A DNA stretch of 10,503 nucleotides, from the NCBI GenBank assembly GCA_016794765.1, contig JAEUJG010000069.1, positions 1-10,503 of the forward strand, in the 5' to 3' direction. The stretch is from Spirochaetaceae bacterium. Lineage in GTDB: Bacteria > Spirochaetota > Spirochaetia > Treponematales > Rectinemataceae. Below the pieces are notes generated by a model. It did no database searches. It was given only the letters and a program-made list of their open reading frames with translations, and was not told the origin of the DNA. Within the stretch, counting starts at the first letter, position 1. Every line of letters begins with the position of its first letter. The position numbers and the translations under genes are program-made. Of this stretch, positions 1 to 6,540 are shown piece by piece.

Positions 1-231
1 GACTTCCGCAAGGGCATGTTCTGGGCGAGCAACTTCGGCCGCGACGCCGACACGATAGCCGCCCTCGTCGGCGCCCTCTCCGGCGCGCGGCAGGGCTACG
101 AGGTCATCCCCGCCCACTGGGTCGAGCGGGTCAGGCGCCCGGCGGGCGTGTGTCTCAAGTTCGCGGCCTCGCACGACGTCGTGGAACTCGCCTCCGAGCT
201 CGCGCGGCTCGGCGCGAAGTTCGGCAACTAA
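1..231 (+). CDS. ADP-ribosylglycohydrolase family protein, C-terminal fragment
   Basis: The reading frame is open from the first base, so the gene begins upstream of the window; 76 codons and a TAA stop are visible. The segment SNFGRDADTIAALVGALSGA is the family's C-terminal signature, with the DxDT acidic cluster that helps hold the two catalytic metal ions, followed by an aromatic-rich stretch (QGYEVIPAHW) that also typifies the C-terminal end. Known members remove ADP-ribose from proteins or split related ADP-ribosyl compounds in the cytoplasm. The actual substrate cannot be told from this fragment. The next gene, a ribokinase-type sugar kinase, starts 20 bp downstream, suggesting one transcript and a role in recycling ribose-containing metabolites (inference). 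Family assignment is strong for so short a piece; the catalytic N-terminal half is not seen. Confidence 0.85.
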   Translation, partial: DFRKGMFWASNFGRDADTIAALVGALSGARQGYEVIPAHWVERVRRPAGVCLKFAASHDVVELASELARLGAKFGN

Positions 232-235
232 AGGC

Positions 236-240
236 GGAGG
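236..240 (+). promoter_or_regulatory. Shine-Dalgarno for the ribokinase gene
   Basis: GGAGG lies 11 nt before the ATG at 252, just after the stop codon of the upstream gene. It supports the ATG at 252 over in-frame codons further upstream, which would lie inside the preceding gene. It is a clear contrast to the next three genes, which lack such a site. Confidence 0.7.
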
Positions 241-251
241 CGCCGCACGAG

Positions 252-1205
252 ATGAGCGACAGACAGGAAATCTGCGTCGTCGGAAGCGTCAACACCGACC
301 TGCACGCCTGCGTCGAGCGCTTCCCCCTCGCCGGCGAGACCGTCGGCGCCACGGGCTTCGGCGTTTCGGGAGGAGGCAAGGGCGCCAACCAGGCGGTCGC
401 CCTCGCGAAGCTCGGGGCCCGGCCCTTTCTCGTCGCGAAGCTCGGCGACGACGCCTTCGGCCGGGACCGGCTCGCGGACTTCCTCGCCCTCGGCATGGAC
501 CTCTCGGGCATCCGCGTCGAAAGCGGCGTCTCCTCGGGCGTCGCCCTCGTGGAGACGGAATCGGGGGGGCAGAACCGCATCGTCATCGCGGCCGGCGCCA
601 ACGCCGCGGTCGACGAGTCCTTTGTCCTGTCGCTCGGCCCAAGGATCGCCGGGGCCGCCTTTGTCCTTTTCCAGCTCGAGCTGCCCTTGGCCTCGGTCCG
701 CCGCGGCCTCTCGATCGCCAAGGCGGGCGGCGCGGCGACCATCCTGGATCCCGCGCCGGCCGCGCCCCTTCCCGACGACATCTTCGCGCTTGTCGACTAC
801 CTGACGCCGAACGAGACGGAGACGGAGACCCTGACCGGCATCCTGCCGGACAGCCGCGACAAGGCGATCGCCGCCGCGGCGCGGCTTCTGGCCCGAGGCG
901 CGGGGCGCGTCATCATCAAGGCGGGGAGCCGGGGCGCCTATCTCTTTGGGCCCGAGGGGCTGGCGCTCCGCTGCGCCGCCTTCCCCGTGGCGGCGGTCGA
1001 CACGACGGCCGCCGGCGACGCCTTCAACGCGGGCTTCGCGGCGGCCCTGGCCGAGGGCCGATCGGAGGCGGAAGCGCTCCGCTTCGCCTGCGCGGTCGGC
1101 GCCCTCGCCACGACGAGACGGGGAGCCCAGACCGCGGTGCCCGATCGGGCTGAGACCGAAAGCCTGCTCGCCGCGCATCCCGGCCTGGGGGCGGAACGGT
1201 TCTAG
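252..1205 (+). CDS. rbsK: Ribokinase (PfkB family sugar kinase)
   Basis: A cytoplasmic kinase of 317 residues that should phosphorylate D-ribose at O5 using ATP. Visible motifs, in order: GSVNTDL (11-17), the sugar-contacting N-terminal motif; GGGKGANQA (40-48), PfkB signature 1, with a Lys at 43; DPAPA (166-170); NETE (187-190), the metal/phosphate region; KAGSRGAY (223-230); and DTTAAGDAFNAG (250-261), PfkB signature 2, with the catalytic base D256 and anion-hole glycines. The numbering falls almost exactly on that of E. coli RbsK, and the length is normal for the family. The gene follows an ADP-ribosylglycohydrolase by 20 bp. No ribose transporter is in view, so the ribose may come from intracellular turnover rather than uptake (inference). 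A related nucleoside or deoxyribose kinase specificity is possible. A G7 run (563-569) sits in the coding region without breaking the frame. Confidence 0.9.
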   Translation: MSDRQEICVVGSVNTDLHACVERFPLAGETVGATGFGVSGGGKGANQAVALAKLGARPFLVAKLGDDAFGRDRLADFLALGMDLSGIRVESGVSSGVALVETESGGQNRIVIAAGANAAVDESFVLSLGPRIAGAAFVLFQLELPLASVRRGLSIAKAGGAATILDPAPAAPLPDDIFALVDYLTPNETETETLTGILPDSRDKAIAAAARLLARGAGRVIIKAGSRGAYLFGPEGLALRCAAFPVAAVDTTAAGDAFNAGFAAALAEGRSEAEALRFACAVGALATTRRGAQTAVPDRAETESLLAAHPGLGAERF

Positions 1206-1242
1206 CCGGCGCCTTTCCCCGATCGGGTCGACTCCCGGGCTC

Positions 1243-1271
1243 TTGTCGCGGCCAGGCGCCTGCGCGAGAAT
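1243..1271 (+). promoter_or_regulatory. Predicted sigma70-type promoter of the sensor kinase gene
   Basis: TTGTCG (1243-1248) and GAGAAT (1266-1271) are separated by 17 bp, and the -10 box ends 6 nt before the ATG at 1278. The expected transcription start would therefore fall on or next to the start codon. The spacer contains the perfect palindrome CAGGCGCCTG (1253-1262). The rest of the 72 bp gap holds CCCGATCGGG (1218-1227) but no convincing terminator for the ribokinase gene. Confidence 0.45.
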
Positions 1272-1277
1272 TGGCGT

Positions 1278-3539
1278 ATGGCCGCACGCCGATCCCGCGC
1301 CTTGGGATGCCGCCGCTTCCTGTCCGCTTGGCTGCTTTTAACGGCCACGCCTCTCCTTGTCGCGGCGCAGGCCGAGGAAGGGCTCCGAAGGGAGCCCGTC
1401 TTTTTGGTCCTCGTTTCCGGTTCGGCGGCCACCCCGCTCTACGGCGACCTCTTGGCGGCCTTTTCCGGCCAGCTCAGCGCCCTCGAGCAACCCGCGCGCG
1501 TCTTTTCGCGGGATCTCGGCGGATTTACGCAGGGCGGAATCCCGACCAAAAGCGCGATCAAGTCCATCGAGCTTGAATTCGCCGACATCCGGATCGACGC
1601 GGTCGTCGCCGTGGACCAGCCGGCCCTCCGCCTCTTCGAGGCCGCGCCGGCTGATTTTCTCGGAGGCGCCCCCGTCGTGTGCGTCGGCGGGGGACCCGAG
1701 CAGCACGCGGCCATCCGCGCCAAACGCCCGGTTTCGACCATCGGTGACTACAGCATCCTTCCCGGCACCTTCGGCCTCGCCTTCGCGCTGAAACCGGGCA
1801 TCCGGCGTTTGGGCGTCTTCATTCCGCAAACGGGAGGCGAGGGCGAGGAAGAGAGCTACCGCAAGCTCCTTGCGCCCCTTCTCGCGCAACATCCCGACGC
1901 CAGGCTGGAATTCCATTTCGATCCGAGGCTCGCGAGCATCCGGGAAATCGCGCGCGGTTACGACCCCGGAGACGCCCTTCTCCTGTCGGGCATCCCCTTG
2001 GGCGACCATGGCGAGCGGCTCTCCGACAGGAAAATAGCCGAAGGCTTCGAGGACCTCGAGGTGCCGGCGTTCGGGTTCATCCGCGAGCAGATCGAGTACG
2101 GCATGACGGGAGGCGTCGTCGCCGACGGCAAGGCGCGGGGAGCGGCCGCCGCCCGCCTTGCCCTCGGCTTTTCCGCCCGGGGGAGCGCCGCCGCCGCGAC
2201 CGAATCGATCCCTCCCACGGTCCTGCTCAACTTCCCGAGTCTCCAACGTCTCGGCATCGGCCTCTCCCGGGCGCCGCCCGGGGCCGAGATCCTCGGGAAA
2301 CCCCTTCCCTTTTTCGTGCGCCACGCGCGCCCGATCCTGGCCTTGGCCATCCTGGCCGGCGCGGCCGCCATCGCCGCGATCCTCTTCGCGGCGAGCCGAC
2401 AAAAGCGCCTGACCGCCGCCGCCGCCGCCGCCACCCTCCTCGAGGCGAAGGTGACGGATCGCACCCGCGAACTGGCCGCGACGAACGAGGAGCTCGCCGC
2501 CACGAACGAGAACCTCGTCACGGCGCTCCGGCGCGTCGAAGCGGCCCAGGAGGAGCTCGTGCGCGCGGAGCGGCGGGACCTCGCCTCCCGTTTCGCGGCC
2601 AGGCTCGCCCATGAGCTCAATTCCCCGCTCGCGGCGCTCCTCTCGGCCGTCGCCTCGACCAGGTCGGCGAGCGACGATCTGGAGGCCGCGGGGTCGGCGT
2701 ATTCCTCGCTGGACGAGGAGGGGCGCCGGCTTCTCACCGCGCTGTCGCGCAACGCGGTCCCCGATTTCGCCCCGATCGACGGGAAACGACTGGTCGGCAA
2801 GACCGCGCGCGAAGGCGCCCTGGCCTTCCGGAGCCTCGCCGCCTCGAAAGGCCTCCCCGAGGAGCTCATCCTGCGGCTCGAGTCCCTTGGCCGCCCTCCC
2901 GACGCGGGCCTCGTCTCCCTCCTCGCCGGCCGGAAGGACCATGGGGCCATCCTCGAAGCGACCGAGGCCGTCGTCGCGTTGCGGGTCTCGGCCCGCCTCG
3001 CCGAGGCGGCCGGCTTGGCCGCGCAGGAGGTCGTCGCGAAACTCGGCGTCTTCCTGGCGCCCCCGGTCGACCGCGGGGCCGCCTCCGTCCATCCGATCCT
3101 CTTGTCCCTCAACGAGGCCGTCGGGCGACTGCCCGCCGAAGACGCTTCGCGCGTCAGCCTCGCCCCGGGGGACTGGGGCGCGCTCCGCTGCGATCCCAAG
3201 CGGCTTGTTCATCTCTTTTTCGAACTGCTGAAGGCCGCACTCGCCGCGGCGCCGGAGGTCTCCGTGCGGGTGGCGATGGAACGCCGGGCCCGGCGGCCCA
3301 GCGAAGGGGAGTCTCCCGGCGCCGAGGATCCCCTGGCGCTGGTTATCGAAACCCGCGGCGCGGCGGTCGGGCGCGGCTTCGCCTCGCAGGCCTTCGAAAC
3401 CTTCGTCGGCGCCGACATCGACGCGACGAGCCTGGGCCTGCTCGCGGCGAGGAAGATAGCGGAAGACCACGGAGGCCGGGTCCGCTGCGAGGAAGCCGAG
3501 GGCTTGCGCGCCTTCGTGCTCGAGCTCCCCTCCGATTAG
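1278..3539 (+). CDS. Membrane sensor histidine kinase with ABC-substrate-binding-like periplasmic domain and degenerate ATPase domain
   Basis: A 753-residue protein. Residues 1-32 form a signal peptide or first membrane anchor (basic start, hydrophobic LSAWLLLTATPLLVAA). Residues 40-345 resemble the ABC_sub_bind/TrpX-like periplasmic-binding fold: a GMTGGVVADG motif near 275-284 and a closing segment NFPSLQRLGIGLSRAPPGAE match the family's C-terminal pattern. A transmembrane helix spans about 352-373, followed by a coiled coil (about 378-435, with a duplicated heptad) and the H-box ARLAHELNSPL with phospho-acceptor H445. About 150 residues separate H445 from the ATPase domain, longer than usual. 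The ATPase domain (about 605-753) is eroded. The N-box reads FFELLKAAL without the metal-binding Asn, the G1 box reads ETRGAAVG instead of DxGxG, and only LGL of the G2 box remains. It may be a pseudokinase, a phosphatase-type sensor or a divergent kinase. No response regulator is adjacent. There is no Shine-Dalgarno at the ATG. Confidence 0.8.
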   Translation: MAARRSRALGCRRFLSAWLLLTATPLLVAAQAEEGLRREPVFLVLVSGSAATPLYGDLLAAFSGQLSALEQPARVFSRDLGGFTQGGIPTKSAIKSIELEFADIRIDAVVAVDQPALRLFEAAPADFLGGAPVVCVGGGPEQHAAIRAKRPVSTIGDYSILPGTFGLAFALKPGIRRLGVFIPQTGGEGEEESYRKLLAPLLAQHPDARLEFHFDPRLASIREIARGYDPGDALLLSGIPLGDHGERLSDRKIAEGFEDLEVPAFGFIREQIEYGMTGGVVADGKARGAAAARLALGFSARGSAAAATESIPPTVLLNFPSLQRLGIGLSRAPPGAEILGKPLPFFVRHARPILALAILAGAAAIAAILFAASRQKRLTAAAAAATLLEAKVTDRTRELAATNEELAATNENLVTALRRVEAAQEELVRAERRDLASRFAARLAHELNSPLAALLSAVASTRSASDDLEAAGSAYSSLDEEGRRLLTALSRNAVPDFAPIDGKRLVGKTAREGALAFRSLAASKGLPEELILRLESLGRPPDAGLVSLLAGRKDHGAILEATEAVVALRVSARLAEAAGLAAQEVVAKLGVFLAPPVDRGAASVHPILLSLNEAVGRLPAEDASRVSLAPGDWGALRCDPKRLVHLFFELLKAALAAAPEVSVRVAMERRARRPSEGESPGAEDPLALVIETRGAAVGRGFASQAFETFVGADIDATSLGLLAARKIAEDHGGRVRCEEAEGLRAFVLELPSD
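2415..2432 (+). repeat. (GCC)6 trinucleotide repeat in the kinase signalling linker
   Basis: Six perfect GCC codons encode an Ala run (380-385), shortly after the transmembrane helix and at the start of the coiled coil. Slippage by one unit would keep the frame and add or remove one residue of helix. Confidence 0.85.
2472..2516 (+). repeat. Duplicated heptad in the kinase coiled coil
   Basis: Residues 399-413 read LAATNEELAATNENL, two nearly identical heptads with Leu at each repeat start. The DNA copies differ at a few positions, so this is an older or selected duplication. It supports a parallel coiled coil joining the membrane helix to the H-box helix. Confidence 0.75.
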
Positions 3540-3567
3540 GACTACACAGAATTTAAGCGGTACCCCC

Positions 3568-3596
3568 TTGCGGGGCGGCTCCGCCGGCGTTATCTT
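3568..3596 (+). promoter_or_regulatory. Predicted sigma70-type promoter of uvrA
   Basis: TTGCGG (3568-3573) and TATCTT (3591-3596) are 17 bp apart, and the -10 box ends 9 nt before the ATG at 3606, so the leader would be only about 3 nt. The spacer contains the near-palindrome GGCGGCTCCGCC (3574-3585). I see no E. coli-type (CTGT-N8-ACAG) or Bacillus-type LexA box in the 66 bp gap, so SOS control is not supported by recognisable sites. Confidence 0.5.
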
Positions 3597-3605
3597 TGCT
3601 TCGTC

Positions 3606-6443
3606 ATGGATAAACTCATCATCAAGGGCGCGCGGGAGCACAACCTCAAGAACATCGATCTCGAGTTGCCCCGCGACAAGCTCATAGTCATTTCGGGACT
3701 TTCGGGATCGGGCAAGAGCTCGCTCGCCTTCGACACGATCTTCGCCGAAGGGCAGCGGCGCTATGTCGAGTCGCTGTCCGCCTACGCCCGGCAGTTCCTG
3801 GGCCGCATGGACAAGCCCGACGTGGACTACATCGAGGGCCTTTCGCCCGCGATCTCGATCGAGCAGAAGACCACCCACCGCAATCCCCGGTCGACCGTCG
3901 GCACGGTGACGGAGATCTACGACTATTACCGCCTCCTCTACGCGCGGATCGGCATTCCCCATTGCCCCAAGTGCGGCCGCGTCATCAAGGAACAGTCGGT
4001 CGACCAGATCCTCGACACGATGCTTTCCTGGCCCAAGGGCAGCAAGCTCGCGATCCTGGCGCCCGTCGTGCGGGCGCAGAAGGGCGAGCACAGGAAGATC
4101 CTCGAGGACGCCGCCAAGCAGGGCTTCGCCCGTGCCCGCGTCGACGGCGGGATCCGCGAGCTGCCGACGGACGACAGCGACCCGATCAAGCTGGAGAAGC
4201 AGAAGAAGCATTCGATCGAGATCGTCGTCGACCGGATCAAGCTCGCCGACGATTCCAGGAAACGCCTTTCGGAGGCCGTCGAGACCGCGCTCGGCATCGC
4301 CGAGGGCACGGTGATCGCCGTCCGCGGCGAGGGCGACGCGGCTACGGAGGACTTCTTCAGCCAGCACGGCGCCTGCCCCGAGTGCGGCATCTCCCTGCCC
4401 GAAATGGAGCCCCGGCTCTTTTCCTTCAACGCGCCCCAGGGCGCCTGCCCGGTCTGCTCGGGGCTCGGCGTCAAGCTCGAGTTCGACCCGGATCTGGTCA
4501 TCCCCGACAAGTCCCTCTCCTTCAACGAGGGCGGCTGCGTCCCTTACAATCCCGACGCGGCCTGGTACCGCAGCCGCTTCGAGGGGCTGGCCAAGCACTT
4601 CAAGTTCGACCTCTCGACGCCCTTCGGCGAACTGCCCAAGCGGATCATGGACGCCCTGCTCTACGGCTCCGACGAAGCCGTGAAGATCAAGTACGAGAAC
4701 CGCGAGGGCACGGGCAAGTTCGAGTACGAGTCGCGCTTCATCGGCATCCTGGCCGACCTGAAGCGCCGCTACCTCGAGACCCAGTCGGACGGCATCAAGC
4801 AGTGGCTGGAGCGCTTCATGACGGAGCGCCCCTGCGAGGCCTGCGGCGGCAAGCGGCTCAGGCCGGAGGCCCTGGCCGTCACGGTGGGCGGAACCGGCAT
4901 CCACGAGCTTTCCGCCAAGTCGGTGGAGGAGAGCCTGGCCTTCTTCCGCGCCATCTCCTTCACGAAGACCGAGGAGCAGATCGCCAGGCAAATCCTCAAG
5001 GAGATCACGGCCCGCCTCAGCTTCATGCAGAACGTCGGGCTCGAGTACCTTTCCCTCGAACGCAAGGCCGGCACGCTTTCCGGCGGCGAGGCCCAGCGCA
5101 TCCGGCTCGCGACGCAGATCGGCAGTTCCCTCGTCGGCGTGCTCTACATCCTCGACGAGCCGTCCATCGGCCTCCACCAGCGCGACAACCAGCGCCTCAT
5201 CGACACGCTCGTGTATCTCCGCGACATCGGCAACACCCTCGTCGTCGTGGAGCACGACGAGCAGACCCTGCGCACGGCCGACTACATCGTGGACCTCGGC
5301 CCCGGCGCCGGAGTCCACGGCGGCCACGTCGTCGCCGAGGGCAGCCCTGAAGAGGTCATGCGCAACAAGAAGAGCCTGACGGGGCGCTTCCTGGCCGGCA
5401 CCCTCACGATCGACGTGCCCGCCGAACGCCGGGCGGGCAGCGGCAAGAGCATCGTCATCCGCGGCTGCAGGGAGCACAACCTCAAGGGCATCGACGTCGA
5501 GCTGCCCCTGGGGCTCTTCACCTGCATCACCGGCGTCTCCGGCTCGGGCAAGAGCACCCTCCTCACCGACCTCCTCTATCCCGTCATTTCGAACGGCGTC
5601 ATGGGCACGAGCTGGCCCGAGGGCGACTACGACAGGGTGGAGGGCATCGACGCGATCGACAAGATCATCAACATCGACCAGAGTCCCATCGGCCGGACGC
5701 CCCGTTCCAACCCGGCGACCTACGCCGGCGTCTTCACGGGCATCCGCGACCTCTTCGCCTCGCTGCCCGAGTCCAAGAAGCGGGGCTGGAAACCCGGCCG
5801 CTTCAGCTTCAACGTGAAGGGCGGACGCTGCGAGGAATGCCAGGGCGACGGCACCAAGAAGATCGAGATGAACTTCCTTCCCGACGTGTACATCACCTGC
5901 GAGGTCTGCCACGGCCACCGCTTCAACGCGGACACCCTCGACGTCCGCTACAAGGGCAAGAACATCTCGGAGGTCCTCGACATGACGATCGAGGAGGCCG
6001 CCCAGTTCTTCGAGCACATACCGCACATCGCCCATCGCATGAACACCCTCCTTTCGGTGGGCCTCGGCTACATCAAGCTCGGCCAGTCCGCCCTGACCCT
6101 TTCGGGCGGAGAGGCGCAGCGCGTCAAGCTCGCCTTCGAGCTCGCCAAGCGGAGCACGGGGCGGACGCTTTACTTCATGGACGAGCCGACGACCGGCCTG
6201 CATTTCGCCGACGTCAAGCAGCTCATGGAGGTGATCCAGCGCCTCGTCGACACGGGCAATTCCGTCGTCATGATCGAGCACAACCTCGACGTCATCAAGC
6301 AGGCCGACCACATCATCGACCTGGGGCCCGAGGGCGGCGCCCGCGGCGGCCAAATCGTGGCGACCGGCCGGCCCGAGGACGTGGCCAAGGTCAAGGCTTC
6401 GTACACGGGCAAGTACCTCAGGGAATCCCTGAAACAGGCCTGA
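3606..6443 (+). CDS. uvrA: Excinuclease ABC subunit A, UvrA
   Basis: The damage-recognising ATPase of nucleotide excision repair. It works as a dimer that scans DNA and loads UvrB. At 945 residues it has the normal family length and is intact. Visible parts, in order: Walker A GLSGSGKSS (31-39); paired cysteines CPKC (120-123); the UvrB-binding and insertion regions; cysteine pairs CPEC (257-260) and CPVC (281-284) of the first zinc module; CEAC (410-413); signature LSGGEAQRI (491-499); Walker B ILDEPS (515-520); a second Walker A GVSGSGKST (643-651); a second zinc module CEEC and CEVC (742-745, 765-768); signature LSGGEAQRV (832-840); and Walker B FMDEPTTG (857-864). The start at MDKLIIKGAREHNLKN matches the usual UvrA N-terminus. 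The sequence just upstream (TTTGCTTCGTC) is pyrimidine-rich with no Shine-Dalgarno, fitting a nearly leaderless message. uvrB and uvrC are not in the window. Confidence 0.98.
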   Translation: MDKLIIKGAREHNLKNIDLELPRDKLIVISGLSGSGKSSLAFDTIFAEGQRRYVESLSAYARQFLGRMDKPDVDYIEGLSPAISIEQKTTHRNPRSTVGTVTEIYDYYRLLYARIGIPHCPKCGRVIKEQSVDQILDTMLSWPKGSKLAILAPVVRAQKGEHRKILEDAAKQGFARARVDGGIRELPTDDSDPIKLEKQKKHSIEIVVDRIKLADDSRKRLSEAVETALGIAEGTVIAVRGEGDAATEDFFSQHGACPECGISLPEMEPRLFSFNAPQGACPVCSGLGVKLEFDPDLVIPDKSLSFNEGGCVPYNPDAAWYRSRFEGLAKHFKFDLSTPFGELPKRIMDALLYGSDEAVKIKYENREGTGKFEYESRFIGILADLKRRYLETQSDGIKQWLERFMTERPCEACGGKRLRPEALAVTVGGTGIHELSAKSVEESLAFFRAISFTKTEEQIARQILKEITARLSFMQNVGLEYLSLERKAGTLSGGEAQRIRLATQIGSSLVGVLYILDEPSIGLHQRDNQRLIDTLVYLRDIGNTLVVVEHDEQTLRTADYIVDLGPGAGVHGGHVVAEGSPEEVMRNKKSLTGRFLAGTLTIDVPAERRAGSGKSIVIRGCREHNLKGIDVELPLGLFTCITGVSGSGKSTLLTDLLYPVISNGVMGTSWPEGDYDRVEGIDAIDKIINIDQSPIGRTPRSNPATYAGVFTGIRDLFASLPESKKRGWKPGRFSFNVKGGRCEECQGDGTKKIEMNFLPDVYITCEVCHGHRFNADTLDVRYKGKNISEVLDMTIEEAAQFFEHIPHIAHRMNTLLSVGLGYIKLGQSALTLSGGEAQRVKLAFELAKRSTGRTLYFMDEPTTGLHFADVKQLMEVIQRLVDTGNSVVMIEHNLDVIKQADHIIDLGPEGGARGGQIVATGRPEDVAKVKASYTGKYLRESLKQA

Positions 6444-6461
6444 TTTCCCGCCGGACGCGGC

Positions 6462-6498
6462 TCGGGACGGCCCGGCCGCGGGGTGCCCCGATTCCCGA
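6462..6498. repeat. Structured GC-rich inverted repeats between uvrA and the lptD-like gene
   Basis: Outer arms TCGGGA (6462-6467) and TCCCGA (6493-6498) enclose two smaller palindromes, CGGCCCGGCCG (6468-6478) and CGGGGTGCCCCG (6479-6490). The RNA could fold as a three-way structure. A 9-bp direct repeat GACGCGGCT (6454-6462 and 6497-6505) frames the element. There is no T tract, so it is not a standard intrinsic terminator. It may still reduce read-through from uvrA, but that role is inference. Confidence 0.45.
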
Positions 6499-6504
6499 CG
6501 CGGC

Positions 6505-6534
6505 TTTACGCGGGCGGCGGGCCTTTGCTATGAT
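6505..6534 (+). promoter_or_regulatory. Predicted sigma70-type promoter of the lptD-like gene
   Basis: TTTACG (6505-6510) and a strong -10 box TATGAT (6529-6534) are 18 bp apart. The -10 box ends 6 nt before the GTG at 6541, so transcription should begin at or within a base or two of the start codon. The ATG inside the -10 region (6533) is out of frame with the gene. Confidence 0.55.
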
Positions 6535-6540
6535 GGGCGG

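Noticed and set aside
563..569. G7 homopolymer in the ribokinase gene as a phase-variation tract
   Set aside because: Seven bases is short for phase variation, the frame is intact, and ribokinase is not a surface or immune target. Strain comparison could reopen it.
3540..3605. LexA/SOS box upstream of uvrA
   Set aside because: No CTGT-N8-ACAG, Bacillus-type or TTTG-N5-CAAA pattern could be found in the gap.
1338..6353. An uninterrupted 1671-codon open frame on the minus strand, antisense to the kinase gene and uvrA
   Set aside because: It is a by-product of GC-rich third codon positions, which remove stop codons from the opposite strand. It runs across the intergenic gap, its translation is low-complexity with no recognisable domain, and the + strand holds clear UvrA and kinase motifs.
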